This document shows positions 22,390 to 36,300 of a stretch of 64,000 nucleotides of DNA, in pieces; position 1 is the stretch's first letter, and every line of letters starts with the position of its first letter. The position numbers and the translations under genes were made by a program. The notes beneath the pieces were generated by a model. That model was not told the DNA's origin. It saw only the letters and a list, made by a program, of their open reading frames with translations, and did no database searches. Source of the DNA: Symsagittifera roscoffensis (taxonomy: Eukaryota; Xenacoelomorpha; Acoela; Convolutidae); assembly GCF_963678635.1 (NCBI RefSeq), contig NC_087063.1, positions 53,275,074 to 53,339,073 of the forward strand. Direction: 5' to 3'.

Positions 22390-22860
22390 GAGCCTTAATT
22401 TAGCAAAAAACTATACTTCTATTCTACGATGAACTCTTTTCAAACATAGGCAACAGAGAGTTGAAAAATAGTGAATGAACGCAAGGAAACAAAATAAAAC
22501 GTAGGTGAATTAGGTAAAATTGTTTTCTGCTGGGAAAACTGAAAACCAAAAGCCAAATTCTAGAATGTACAAAATTCACACAGAGTCAAAGCTGAGCTTC
22601 GCACCACTTGCTATACACCAAGTCATTGACCCGTAAAAATGACAAAACGCCTAAAAACAACACCCAAAAATTCAAATGTTTGTTTCTATTTGGATGAAAA
22701 CCTGAGGCGGAACACAACAGCCAGTATTGAACTAGCTTGAAAAATAATTGAATGACGCTATACATTGTGCTAGAAGGTAGTCAGTGAAAAAAGACAGAAG
22801 TCAAAAAAATTTGAAAATTTTTTGAAAAATTACCTTAAAATATAACTTGAAACTTTACAA
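22390..22860. repeat. Dispersed partial copy of the 720-bp unit
   Basis: Begins with TACTTCTATTCTACGATGAA and runs through the AGAGTCAAAGCTGAGCTTCG tail to AAAATATAACTTGAAAC, in the same orientation as the array 1.3 kb to the left. Confidence 0.75.
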
Positions 22861-23690
22861 CTTGAAACTTCAATAATTAGTAAGATAACAAAAATTGGAT
22901 CAAATAATTGTTTGTTCACTCTCGATTTCAGAAAAATATATGACATTTGGAAGAAAACTTTAATGCTATCATGCGCTTCAAAACACCAATACCGGTTTTC
23001 TTGATCAATTTTGAATCGAAGGAATTGATATTTATAGAAAATTTATAAACAATACTTTAATCTGAAAATTTTAAGGGGGAAAACGAAAACTAGATTTGAT
23101 TCATGCGGTAAAAATAGATAGTTGACTATAAAAATTAAGAAGACAAAGCAAAAGTCCGTCTTAAATAGCTATAACTGATCAAAAATACTTTCAACAATTC
23201 GCTGAATTATGATGCTTTCATAAATAACCAAAAATTATCTTGTGTATCGATGAAGCTTTTCTTTTATTGCAGAATACACAAGATTTAAGAACAGTAAAAT
23301 GGGATAAAAAATCAGTAAGAAAACACCGCCAGAAATCATTACGTGTATGCAAGGAGAGACCTGCTGGTGTCACTGCCCCTCGCTGCTGGGACCGTAAATA
23401 AAAGATCAAAAAATAATTTTATCCTCTCAAAATAACATCAAAATATCCAAAACAGCCAGCTGACAGTCGTTTTCATTTTCAAATATAATGTTTGTCGCTC
23501 TTTGAATTTAATGAATTTTTAATGATTTACTTTTTAAAATTTTGGTATTCCACTGAAAGCTTAAATTCTGAAAATGAAACTGAATCAAGTTAAATTAAAA
23601 AAAAACAATCCGACAAAGAGGCAAGTTGCAAACAAGAACGAGAAAAATTAGGTTTGAAAAGGAAAACAACAGCAAATCGATTTATTCCTC
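22861..23690. other. Gene-free spacer
   Basis: AT-rich sequence without supported exon, tRNA-like block or repeat. Confidence 0.35.
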
Positions 23691-23699
23691 ATAAGAAAA

Positions 23700-24670
23700 C
23701 GAACTTAAAAGAGTAACAAGACTGCTCGTATCAGGGCGAAGCCCTGAATGTTCCGACTGCCTTTTAAGGTTTACGGAGCAGTAATAACTTTAAAAAATTA
23801 ATTGAAATAAAAGAAATGAATTTTTTTTTAATTTGATATTTTTTATGAAAATCATCCACCCACACGCCATATAAAGTACAAAATGATAGATTTCGTTCCT
23901 TGAAACAAACCAATTATGGCAAATAAGCTTCTTTCAACCAATCTGTAACGATTTTTAAGATGGATTAAATCTCCGCTTACGCGTTAAAAGAGCGAAAAAT
24001 ATCGTGCGTTAATTGTCCCAAATTGACCAAAATGGCAATCTTTAAACCCCAATAACTTTACGAAAAAAGATCACAGGTGAAACATCTTTTCAAATTTAAG
24101 CCCAGGACAACAATAGCTTTCGAATGAAAGAAAAAATTCAGTCAAAAATGGCTAGTTAAAAAGTCGAAATGTCTGAAGAAAAAAAACCACCCCGAGCACA
24201 AATATTCCGTTACTTTCGTATCGAAAGTCTGAACAAGACTGCTCGTATCAGGGCGAAGCCCTGAATGCTCCGACCGCCTTGTAATTTTTATGGAGCAGTA
24301 ATAACATTTAAGAAATTAAATGAAATAAAAAATAAAATGAAAATTTTTTTCTAAAACTTTTAAGTTTAATTTTTTTAAATGAAAATCATCCCCCCACACG
24401 CCATATCAAGTACAAAATGATAGACTTCGCTCCTTGTAACAAATAAATTATGGCAAATAAGCTTCTTTCAACCAATTTGGAACAATACCTATCGAACGAT
24501 AAAAAAATTCCGTCAAAAATGGCTAGTTAAAAAGTCGAAATTTGTCTGAAGAAAAAAAAACCCACCCCGAGCACAAATATTCCGTTACTTTCGTATCGAA
24601 AGTCGGAACAACAACAAGCCTCATCGTATATCACGACCAAGCGCTGAATGTCTCGAATGCTTTTTAAGGG
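23700..24670. repeat. Tandem repeat with CAGGGCGAAGCCCTG hairpin, two full copies and one partial
   Basis: Copies start near 23715 and 24233 (518 bp apart), with a degenerate third at about 24605. Each of the first two begins AACAAGACTGCTCGTATCAG, carries the 6-bp stem CAGGGC/GCCCTG (23732-23746, 24249-24263) and ends near TTTCGTATCGAAAGTC, itself palindromic. Confidence 0.82.
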
Positions 24671-25690
24671 TAAAAATTTTAGCTGAAAAATTGATCAAAT
24701 AATCGAAAGAAATTTTTTTAAAAAGTTTTTCATTTTTTCCCACACTCTATGTAAATAAACTAAGCTATCATTTTCCCCACACGCTTTGTAAATGTACCAA
24801 TACCCACACGCTATGTAAAAGTACTAAGGCATGTGTTTGGCCTCTCGTGTCCTTATATTACGACTAACTACAAAATATATCGCGTGTTTATTATCCCGAA
24901 TTGGCCAAATAAGCAATTTTACAACACCCATAGCTTTACTATAAAAAAAGGTATTTTTTTAATTTTGAGAGCACGACATCAATGTATTTCAAATGATTTA
25001 AAAAGAAATAGCTAGTTAAAAATGCAAAACATGTCTGGAGAAATAAAAACAAGCTTTAATAATCCGTACTTTCTTCGAACGTCGGACCAACAAGAACTAA
25101 AAACATACTTAGAGTCTTGTAGGAAAGTACTCGGACCAATTAAGGAAAGTACTCGGACCAATTAACTTCTTTGTGACAGAGGCGAAGCGGAGTTTGCATT
25201 CCTCTTAACAAAAAAAAACGTGAACTAAACTTAAAAAGAAGTCATGAGTCAAAACAGGAAAAAGTAAATTTAAGCCTCAACAGACTTAAGACTTTTTCCT
25301 GAAAACAAAACACAAAAAAATGGCCAAGACCGATATAAGAGTATTAACTACGTCCAGGATTCTCTAAAATTCAATCTCAGAAAAAAAGACGAGAAGCACA
25401 ACCACAAGCATTAAACAAGCTTGCAGTAATTTCTGAGCGTTTATTAAGCCAACAGCAAGTAGTGAGACGCCAATTATTCCAAAAATAAAAAATGCCAAAG
25501 AAAAATTGTTATCATAAGAAAAACCATTATTTTATGGAAATGCGAAAAATTCAATCTCAGAAAAACATATGACAAACACGCTTTTAAGTTTTTGAGCGTT
25601 CATTAAGCGACAAGTAGTGGTTGGAAAATTAAAAAACTACAGGATATAATCAAATGCATTTGAGACTACAATTATAACTCCTTGCAAAGC
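24671..25690. other. Gene-free region with repeat fragments
   Basis: Contains an 18-bp local duplication (GGAAAGTACTCGGACCAAT, twice near 25120-25160) and a solo hairpin tail at about 25178. No gene seen. Confidence 0.4.
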
Positions 25691-25699
25691 AAAAAAAAT

Positions 25700-25990
25700 T
25701 GCGATGTGGCAACTAAGCCGACAATATATACACCGACTATTCATTTTTCCCGGAAACAAATTTAATTTCAGACACTTAAAAAAAACAAGGTATGGCCAGG
25801 ACTCGAAACCAAGACAACAGGGTGCGAAGGCAACCACAAAAAAAATCAGGCCAAGCGAGAAGGGGATTGGAAGTTGCTGTCAAGAATAAAGCAATATCAA
25901 ACAACTTCAATTACAAATGCGTAAAAGAAAAAGTTTACGGGAAGAAAGTCTATATATCCCGATTACAAGACATTTACTCTTGCAAGTTTA
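25700..25990 (-). mobile_element. Family B SINE
   Basis: GATGTGGCAACTAAGCCGAC at the left, a degenerate tRNA-like block with GGCCAGGACTCGAAACC at about 25795, and the TTTACGGGAAGAAAGTCTA block at about 25935. Confidence 0.6.
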
Positions 25991-26539
25991 AAGAACATTT
26001 GAACGTGTCATAATTTCGGTTAATTTTACATGCTAAAAAAATTCTGCTTCCGCATTAAGCATCATAGCTAAATGCAAAAAAGCGCATAATTTAGACAAAA
26101 GTGAGAACAAATGGCCGCCAAGTTTCTAACCTACAAAAATTACAGAAAATTTGAACAGTACAGAATAACTTTTTAATTGAGATCAAGGCGTCGATATTTT
26201 CGAAGAAGTATACCATTCTCGTCAAAATCTGTTATTTCGATAACCTTTCATCATAGGTTTGCACTAGAATAAGCAAACTGCGTTTGAAAAAAAAGACGGA
26301 ACTTGCGATTTGCAAAGGACGCTTGAGAAAAAACATGCTAGGTTTTTTGAAAACACTAACACAGGTGAAACGTTATTCATAGGCCGAAATTTATTAAACC
26401 AATAAAAAATTAAAAGTGAAATTTTTACGAATCGAGCAGGTAAAATTACAACCAAGGTGAAAAACAAATTTCGATTCGGCCGGATTTTTTAAAAGCTAGA
26501 AACAACAGCATTGAAAACTGTTTACAGCTAAAATAAACG

Positions 26540-26830
26540 ATTGTTAAATATGGCAACTAAGCCGACAAAACATAACCAGACAAATAAAAGGCTGAATCTT
26601 TTTGAACCTGAACCTTTACCGTTTGAAAAAAAAATTGGTCCTGGTCAGATGCTAACCCAGGACCTTTGCCGTCCTAGGCGTATTCGTTATCAATAGGCTA
26701 AGTGTACAAGAGTCACTACAAAATTTGAATTCATGGTGAACCAAGGTACCACCAGGAGCCCAATGAGTCCTGTGGACAAAGTTGTTTACGGGAAAAGTCT
26801 AGTACCCGATTGCAATACCATTATTACCGC
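26540..26830 (-). mobile_element. Family B SINE
   Basis: Shares GGCAACTAAGCCGACAAAA, a tRNA-like block (about 26635-26700, minus strand), CCAAGGTACCACCAGGAG and GTCTAGTACCCGATTGCAAT with the copy at 56030-56314. The terminal hairpin has decayed. Confidence 0.65.
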
Positions 26831-27129
26831 ATAGATAAAAAGGTCCCGAAAAACTGCTCAAAAAAAATTTCATACATTTGTCTCGAATGAAGTTCAACTT
26901 GAGAAAAACATATCTCCATCGATAAAACAAAAAATCAAAAAAAATTACAGCGCGGCAACTCAGCCAAACCACTCTTGGAATGAAACACAAATTTAGTTTC
27001 ATTAGAACTGTGAAACACATCGACAAAGCGGAGCTTCGCACTACTTTTACTTCCAACACCAAGCCAACAGCGAAATTTAAAAGAGTCAATGAACGCAAAT
27101 AAACAGAAAAAAATACCAATACAAAGCCA

Positions 27130-27590
27130 ACAGACAGTTAGAAAAGAGTCAATGAACGCAAATAAACAAAAGACTTGTTTTTTAAAAAACATCTCAATTG
27201 TCAAACTTCAAAGAACAAAAGAGATGGCTTTATAGCTCTTTAAAATTCTACAACAATTCATGATTGACACTTTTTTGATAAAATTAACCCAATTTGAGAA
27301 ACTGGATCAATAGATAAAACGTTTTTTTTTTGCTGGGAAATCTGATGTTTAAATTCCATTTTCGAACTCAGAAGTGCTTCAAGTTTTCGTGCACTTTTCA
27401 TTTTAGATGTTAGATAGTGGAGTTTGCCTTTAATTGGACGAAGGAAATGAAGAACTTTAAAAAAAATTAAAAAAAAACCGCGAAAAGAATGAGCCTGAAA
27501 AAAGTTCAAGACTTTTCTTGAAAGAATAACAAAAAAATCATCGCTACCTATATAGGAGTCCGAACTTTGTTCAAAGACTCATAAAATGCA
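27130..27590. repeat. 450-bp dispersed repeat ending in TATATAGGAGTC
   Basis: Family signature: AGAGTCAATGAACGCAAA.., AACCCAATTTGAGAAACTGG, GCTGGGAAATCTGA, TAAGACTTTTCCTGA-like block and a final CTATATA.GAGTC..GAAC...GTTCA..GACTC inverted motif. Relatives near 30905, 40735, 44205, 54060, 54470 and 55165. Confidence 0.6.
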
Positions 27591-27742
27591 TAAAAACGTA
27601 CTTTAGTCAAAGAAAAAAATGAAAACCTTAGTCAAACAAAAAAATTTTAAAACGTCTAAAATAACCATATCTTCAATTATCGAATGGGCAATTTAATAAA
27701 CACGCGTCCACCAACACAATTCCAGGTGACGACTAATTATTT

Positions 27743-27990
27743 ACAGAGAGGCGAAGTAGCGCTTTGCAAACACTTGCGAGAACACGGCCAAAAAGCAGTC
27801 TATCAAGTGAAATAAGAAAAAGAAATAAGCCTCGAGTTAGCAAAATCTCGGCTAAGTGTAGGGTTCAAATCTGAAGCCTACTGCAATCAAGAGATTACGA
27901 TTCTCACGCACTATCCGATCAGCCACGCAAGCTTAACAACCGACAAACACAAATCACGAATAAAGCAGCTACATATGTTAACAAATAGCC
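27743..27990 (-). mobile_element. Family A SINE
   Basis: Hairpin tail AGAGGCGAAGTAGCGCTTTG at the left and tRNA-like head (about 27860-27930, minus strand). Homology with 6029-6290 continues past the head into CAGCTACATATG.TAACAAAT. Confidence 0.68.
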
Positions 27991-28328
27991 AATGCCATTC
28001 ACCAAAAAAGGCACAAGAAATTTGCAAGTAATAATTTGAACACAGAGGCAAAGCAGAGTATCGCACCACTTGCGATACAACGCTAACACAAAAAAGAACA
28101 TAAAATCGGAAAAAAATGAAAATTAATAAAAAAAACTAGGTCATGATAAACTTTCATATATCTCGATAGAGGTTCATTCTAGGCAAACATGCCTGACACT
28201 AGAATTTTAAGACAGCAACAATGGAACAAAAATTACGAAAAGAAAAAAAACCCGACAATCTTTGAGTTCAGCCGAAAAAAAAAAATGACTTCATAAAAAA
28301 AGTCCCAGCTTTAACAACAATGGACAAC

Positions 28329-28528
28329 NNNNNNNNNNNNNNNNNNNNNNNNNNNNNNNNNNNNNNNNNNNNNNNNNNNNNNNNNNNNNNNNNNNNNNNN
28401 NNNNNNNNNNNNNNNNNNNNNNNNNNNNNNNNNNNNNNNNNNNNNNNNNNNNNNNNNNNNNNNNNNNNNNNNNNNNNNNNNNNNNNNNNNNNNNNNNNNN
28501 NNNNNNNNNNNNNNNNNNNNNNNNNNNN
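28329..28528. other. Assembly gap (200 N)
   Basis: Exactly 200 undetermined bases, a conventional placeholder, so the real distance is unknown. It lies outside both recognised genes. Confidence 0.99.
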
Positions 28529-28799
28529 AGAACATCATTCGAGCGACATTTACTCCGACAATTTTTGGGTAAACGTCCGTTGAACTGAACAAAAAAAATT
28601 TCATGAAAATTGTTGAGCGTTTATTTTCCCTTTGGAAAATGATCAAAACCGAGTGAATTCTTTTAAAAGGCGCAAAAAAAATAAAGAGCAAATAAAACAT
28701 CGGCCGAAACAATTTCAGCCGAAGAAAGCTTTCAATACGAAAAAATTATGATGCTTCAGAGCTGATAATTTTACAAATTACAAAAACGTTTTCTATATG

Positions 28800-29015
28800 A
28801 ATGAAAACTTCTTATTGCACAAGAAAGGTCGGTGATGTGGCAACTAAGCCGCCGGCAAAACGTAAGCAGAAAATCGATCGGCCGATGACTTGTTCGAAAC
28901 TGAAAATTTCTAGTTTAAAAAACAAGGGACCTGGTCGGATTCTAACCAAGGCCACTAGCCGTCCGAAGTGCAGTGGTTACTTCGACATCAAGTGTACGAA
29001 AAAGGTAAGAAATTT
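28800..29015 (-). mobile_element. Family B SINE, partial
   Basis: GATGTGGCAACTAAGCCG at 28834 and a tRNA-like block with CCTGGTCGGATTCTAACC (about 28928-28995). The hairpin end is missing. Confidence 0.55.
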
Positions 29016-29917
29016 GAATTATTCAAGCTATCAAATGATGAAACTATCAAATGACCAAGCTATCAAATTATTCATGTGATTTGTTAAACTAGTTTCAAAA
29101 ATCTATTTTAAAAATCGAAATAGAAAGTTAATACGAAAAAAGTCCAACTGGAAAAGATCGAATATAAGTCGAAAGAAGTGAGCATAAAAAAGTAACATAA
29201 GCGCATAAGATCCAATAACCGAAAAACATTACCTAAGTGTCTTCACTGCGTTCATTGACACATTGAAATGCCCATTAAAATTCTTTGAAATTCGAGAATA
29301 TTTTTTGATTGAATCTTTAGAATAAGATAATTCGACAGACAAATTTGGATCAAAACAAATTTGTTTTCCGTTAAAATTCCAATAAAATTTATTCGTGTTT
29401 TTGCAATTTCGAGTATTTTTAACGGAAAGAAAATTACCTCTCGTTCAACAGTTGAATTAGAAGAACTTCAGACAACCTAAATAAGTGAAATTCACATCAC
29501 TGATTAGGACTAAAATCGCACTAAAAAGATCATCGCTAATTAATGGTAGTATGATTCTATAGAAAAATAAATTTGCGAAGTTAAACTATATAATCAACAA
29601 TTTCGAATAAAAAATAGAGTCACAATTGAACAATAACTATCACTTGCGTACTTGCAACGTAGTAGCTAAGTTATCAGCTAGGATTATCTGAGACTTTCAG
29701 CTCCTCACATTCCGTTAACTGTTGAAACACTGACCCTGTAGTTTTTCTGCAGAACATGATGATCCCTATAAGCAACAACACCATTCAATGTTCTGTCTCA
29801 CTTACTGAATGCTTAGATTCAACTCAAATTGGGCATAAAGGGCATAAACAATTTATACTATTATTGAGAAGTTTTTGTTCGGAGATCAGCTTGTATGATC
29901 AAGTCTATTATCGGAAG
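29016..29917. other. 3' flank of the C39-like gene
   Basis: No SINE or exon that I can support. An AATAAA-type hexamer occurs on the minus strand near 29396. A weak acceptor at about 29745 could begin a further short exon, but its reading is only ten codons. Confidence 0.35.
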
Positions 29918-30354
29918 CTAACCGGCTTTAACAATAGCCGGAATTGTTATGTGTGAGCTCAACAAAGAAGATTGCCATCTGAGCACTTCCATCTGTTCAG
30001 AGCTTGCTCCTCCTCCACTTGAGCTTACACTATCACCTCCGCCACCAAATCCATTTCCCATTCCTTGACTATTCTGTCTAGCCAGTGGTGAGTCATCAAA
30101 CCCGTTAGCTTGAAACACCCTCTGATCATCTTCCTCGTTGTCATCGTCGTCCCCAGCTGACCTTACGTGACGTCGTCTCTGATTGGCCATCACGGTACCA
30201 TTGGTCGAAAGATGATTAGCCGGCATAGGATTATTATTGTAACGGTTTATGTCGCTGTTATTCTGGTTTGGCGATTGTTGGTTAGAGGAATGCGAAGTCA
30301 TTTTGGCGAAGGAGTCTATTCGTTTTTTCATTCTCAGCAGCGAGCAAACCTGAC
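29918..30354 (-). CDS. C39-like gene, exon 9 (last recognised)
   Basis: Encodes QVCSLLRMKKRIDSFAK, an Asn/Gln-rich stretch, a D/E run, a Gly/Ser-rich stretch and SSHITIPAIVKAG before TAG at 29920-29918. A GTTAGC donor overlaps the stop (after 29923), so the reading frame may continue in an exon that I cannot find. Confidence 0.72.
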
Positions 30355-33300
30355 CTAAAACGAAGAATGTCTTGTCAATCAGCTGTACTAACATCTATAT
30401 TATATGTTATTGTATCAGTTCAAAAACGGTTCATAAAAACGGTTCGTACGCACTATTTTGACATTGTTAAAGACCAACCTAATACATTGTAGTCAGTCCA
30501 CCTCGGATCCTGATTCGGATGTTGTGCCAGTACCTTGAGATTTGAATCCTCGTCATACCGTGACCATGCGTCCTGCCACCTTACTAAGAGCTTAGAATCA
30601 CTGCAGAGATAGTATCCCAGATTAGCAACGTGGACAGTTTCTTCTGGATTTGACAGGTGCACCTTGGACCCCTCAACTCCAACTACTGTCTGGTAGTGCC
30701 AGCTGTCGCTAATGGGATTTTTGTCACTTGCTTCTGGGTGACGTTTTTGGTAATTAAGTGTTAACACGGGCACACAACCTAAAAAAGAAACATTTAAAAT
30801 TTGAATGGAAAGAGAAACCTGAAAACGCTACTTGCAAGGGTATCTTTAGGCACGCCAAAATTTTTGCAAACAAAAACTAAATATTCTATTTTTTCTCTTC
30901 AACTTGTACTCCCTGAACATAGCCAATCAAAGATCGGAAAAGAGTAATGAACGGAAGTTAACATAAGAAAAAACTGACTTTCTTGAAAAAATCTCAACTA
31001 TCGAATTTCAAAGAAAAAAATATATGCCCTTTTAGCTCTAAGCTTCTAGAACAATTTATGATTGGCGCTTTTTTGATAATACGAACCCAACTTGAGAAAA
31101 CTGGATCAATAGATGAAGTTTTTAATCCACTGGGAAATCTACTTAAAATCCACTTTCGAAACTAGAAATCGTTCACGCCATCTCCACGTTCGTATTTGCA
31201 GAGAATATTTACGTCACTTTTAGCAGACTAATTTCAATCGAACTCAAAAGTTGCATTATATCTGCATTATCATTAAGTGCATCAATATTTTAAGACTTTT
31301 TCCTGAAAAAAAATCATTTTTTAAAGCGTAGCATTTCTTTTAAATCTTAATGTTGATTTAACACAACTCGGTAGCATACACTCATGTCAGGCTGTTATCG
31401 ATAATATTATACGATGTCTGAATAACCTCAATAATTAATGGATAAACAAGGAGAAAAAACCGAAGGTTTTGAAAGTTTCCACTTTAGTTTTGAAAATACA
31501 AATTACAATTAAAAATGGAAAGAATTAAAAATAAAAGGTAAAAATTGCGGTTAGACGAGCTCTTTTATTTTAATGACATTCGGGTATTATGCGATAAGAA
31601 AAGAGTTTTTTTGGAAGATTCGGAAAGTTTGCGAAAATGCGATATCACAAAACTACAAGGATTTGAAAGTTCAATTTTTTAGGGTACAATCGCAACCCTA
31701 GAGTGATCATCAGTTAGCATATAAATACTGGTTAAAAAATTTTAAAACACTACTGAATTTGAAGATTAACTACTGAAATATATGCTGTACCAATTTGTTA
31801 TTTTCGAGTATACAATTTTTTTGAATTTATGAACGAAAACATTATCTTCACTTACTGGCATTTTTCCAATATTCTCCGGCAACAAATCATTTTCAATCAT
31901 TATGTTCAGTAGTTTGGTTCCTCTGTTAATTGAAGAAAAAAAATCGAATTTTATTTTAACAGAACGGAGGTTCAAGGTGTATACTTTGAAATTCATGTTT
32001 TATATACAAAAAGTTTTATAGAAAACAGGGAATTCAGAAACCTACACAAATAATTCATGCACTGTTAGTATATGTTCTCAATAAAAGATTGTGTAATTGA
32101 ATCATATTTCTTTTGAAACAAATCATGCGAACAATTTTCGCCGGAGCATTAAAATGTGATTCAAAAAAGCAAAACTCGTGCCACTATATACGAGCAAACC
32201 ATAATTAATTATTGGCTTTATATTCTACTGATAGTATTTGAACAAGATCGCAGTTGGTATATAGTATCTCATTTTTGAAATCATAATGCAATGCCTCCCT
32301 AATTTCGATTTTCTATCCGAATGAGTAAAAAAAATTCAAGTTAGCATCTACACGGACACCAGGATACCTAAAAGAGGTTTCAAGTTTTAAAAAAAATATC
32401 AAGAATATTGACACTAAGATTAGAAGCAATTCTATTTTTTTTCAAAACTTATTCAGACAATTTTATCTGAGTTTAAAGTTATTTAGTCAAAGCCAGGATG
32501 AAATAATTGTCAACTCAAATTGAAAGTTCTCGAAATTTGAGGTATCGCACGAAATATTTGTATCTTCGGCAAAACGAAACACATTTGAATTTGAAACTGC
32601 ATGACGCATATCATTTGTATAAAGCAGAAGAGGACCTGAAACAGAGCCTTGAGGTACACCTGTAGTGATTGATAGCCAATCAGAGAAACAGTTATTCACA
32701 TTTACACATTGAGATCTGTTAGACAAATAAATTTCCAACCATCTGAAACAATTTCTACGTACTCCATAGCACTCGAGTTTCCTCAACAGAATTGAGCGAT
32801 CAAGCGTATCAAAAGCCTTTTTTAAATCAACGAAAAAAATACAATTTTTGTTTTAATCGACTCATAATCTTATTGGTTCCGTTACTTCTGCTAATGCATC
32901 GACTTTTGCAAACTTCTCTCGAAAACCAAATTGAAGATGATACAAAATTTCAATTTTTTCAAGATGATTGTACAACGAAGAGTGCAAAATCTTTTCAATT
33001 ACCATACTGTAGCTACTCAACAGTGATATTGGGCGTTAATTGCTTACTTTGATTCTCCTATTAGCTTTAAAAAGTGGTAGAACTTTTGCTATTTTGAGGT
33101 CTTCTGGAAAAATTCCAGCAGCAAACGAAAGATTTGTCAAGTATGTTAATTAAGGTGCTATCACAACAACTTTTGAAGAGAAAAATATTACTATTTTCAT
33201 CAATCCAATAAAATCGTTTGGATTTTAAGCTAGTTATAACATTGATTACCTCAAAAAACGAGCAGTTGAATAGATACGTTGATTGACTTGCTATATCAAT

Positions 33301-36300
33301 TTGATACACTGGATTAACTTCCACATGATTTCATTTCTTAGCCAATTTGAAGCCAACAGTTGAAAAATAGCCAATTGAGCGTTAGCTATTGATGGAAAGT
33401 CAGACAAACTTCTTTCATCTAATTCGAGTAATTTGACTTTTGTGGTTTTAGGACTTATACCTTTTTTCATTTAAAATCTTATACACTTGTCTCGATTCTC
33501 CAATAAAATTACAAAACTTACGGTAATAACACGTTTTTTGGCCTGTCTGATATTTGTTTTCTACTTTCCGACCTTCGTTCAGGAGTTTATTGTTTTTGCC
33601 GATATTTCCCTTTTCTGATTTCACTTATTTGTAAAATTGATTTCTTTTCAAGATTGAATTTTTCAAGCTTTTATGAAACCAAGGATCTTTCCCATATGGG
33701 AGCAAACACATTTAAAGAGTTCTGATGGCATAGATTAAATTTATGGTGGGCAGTTTTAATGTTTTCATCATTGATTAGGTTGGAAAACTTGTTTTGGAAC
33801 ACGCGGGAAGTCATTCATTTGATTTTCTGTTGTTAAAAAGACAAATCTGGTTAACAATAACCCGATGAATAATTTTTCACTGAAAACAAAACTTTAAGGT
33901 AACTGGATAGTGGTCGTAAAAGCATTCAATTTTCATTAATTCAATGATAGATATTCGAAATTTCGGAAAATTAAAATGATCTAAACATGTTTCTGAGGAA
34001 TCACTAATTCGAGTTGCATACTTATTCAATAAATCAAAGCCATTGGCTGTCATTGAATCAAGGGAAGATTGCTGTAAATTGTTACTCACATTACTTAAAG
34101 TTTCGATATTGAAATCTCCAGCTAAGATTATTGGTAAATTAAATCGAGAAAGAATTCCTAATTCTTTATCAAGCTCATCGACAAACTGAATTTTACTGAA
34201 GCGTGGTCGAACATCAGCTTATCGCAATTATCAATTCATTTCCACCAATTTCAACAAGTTTTGAGATGAATTCTGGCAAACCACTATTAAGATATTGAAT
34301 TAAATTTATTTTTTCGTCAAGTTGTATCATAATTGATTGGTAAAACAAATCGAGAAAGATTTCCTAATTCTTTATCAAGCTCATCGACAAACTGAATTTT
34401 ATTGAAACGTGGTAGAACATCAACTTATCGCAATTATCAATTCATTTCCACCAGTTTCAACAAGTTTTGAGATGGATTCTCGCAAACCACTATCAAGTTA
34501 TTGAATTAAAATTATTTTTTCGTCAAGTTGTATCATAATTGATTGGTAAATTAAATCGAAAAAGATTTCCTAATTCTTTATCAAGCTCATCGACAAACTG
34601 AATTTTATTGAAACGTGGTGGAACATCAACTTATCGCAATTATCAATTCATTCCCACCAATTTCAACAAGTTTTAAGATGGATTCTGGCACACCACTATC
34701 AAGTTGTTGAATTAAATTATTTTTTCGTCAAGTTGTATCATAATTGATTGGTAAATTAAATCGAAAAAGATTTCCTAATTCTTTATCAAGCTCATCGACA
34801 AACTGAATTTTATTGAAACGTGGCGGAACATCAACTTATCGCAATTATCAATTCATTTCCACCAGTTTCAACAAGTTTTGAGATGGATTCTGGCAAACCA
34901 CTATCAAGTTATTGAATTAAAATTATTTTTTCGTCAAGTTGTATCATAATTGATTGGTAAATTAAATCGAAAAAGATTTCCTAATTCTTTATCAAGCTCA
35001 TCGACAAACTGAATTTTATTGAAACGTGGTGGAACATCAACTTATCGCAATTATCAATTCATTCCCACCAATTTCAACAAGTTTTGAGATGGATTCTGGC
35101 AAACCACAATCCAGTTGTTGAATTAAATTATTTTTTCGTCAAGTTGTATCATAATTGATTGGTAAATTAAATCTAGAAATATTTCCTAATTCTTTATCAA
35201 GCTCATCGACAAACTGAATTTCATTGAAACGTGGTGGAACATCAACTTATCGCAATTATCAATTCATTTCCACCAATTTCAACAAGTTTTGAGATGGATT
35301 CTGGCAAACCACTATCAAGTTATTGAATTAAATTTATTTTTTCGTCAAGTTGTATCATAATTGATTGGTTAATTAAATCGAGAAAGATTTCCTAATTCTT
35401 TATCAAGCTCATCGACAAACTGAATTTTATTGAAACGTGGTGGAACATCAGCTTATCGCAATTATCAATTCATTTCCACCAATTTCAACAAGTATTGAGA
35501 TGGATTCTGGCAAACCACTATCAATTTATTCAATTAAATTTATTTTTTCATCAAGTTGTATCATAGTTCCACCACCTCTTGTTACACAAATATTCGTGAT
35601 AACGGTATGAAAACCTTCGATTCTATATATAGAGATCGTCATTTTCATTTAACCAAAATTCTGTTAAACATATTATACCAATAGGCGACTCAAGACTACT
35701 TAGAAATGCTCGCACATAACACTCACACATAACTCAGCTGTTGATTTTCTCTCAATAATTTTTTTTTCATATTAAACTGATTTTCGCAGTCCTTTTCGCA
35801 AACTGGTCAATTATTGGCCTACTCTTGGTGCCGCGCCCTGGGAGTCAATGCGCAAAAGATAAATCTTTTTCATCAATAGTCGCATCAATTTGTCTTGCTC
35901 AGTCAATCACCTTAGTCAGCGTTATGTTCCTGTTCATATTATTTGCGATTTTCAGATTGCACAATTTCCTCACTTAAGCTGGTTATTCTTACATTATCTC
36001 ACCGACCATGAACCTTCCGATAGAATTTGTAGCTTTGAAATGTTCGCTTGATCTGTAAATTTTTCTTCCACCACAGAATGGAATTTACTTCTGAAGTCCA
36101 CCATTGCTTCATCAACTAAACGCTTTATTGACTCGTTCATTTCTGTACGGATCGTTTAAATAACTTCAATTTTAAGTCTTTCCATTTGTTTTGAGATGAT
36201 CGTTACGGTTGTCTGGATGATAGTTGATTCAGATTCTTCATTTGACGAGCTCAGCATAATGAAGGGTCTTTTGATAAAGGGCCTATCTTCCTTTCTGCCA

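Noticed and set aside
29700-29760. Additional terminal exon of the C39-like gene
   Set aside because: A CTGCAG acceptor with ten in-frame codons is possible but has no support beyond phase.
34130-35570. CRISPR array
   Set aside because: Units of 206 bp are repeated as a whole, without short repeats and unique spacers, and the context is an animal LINE.
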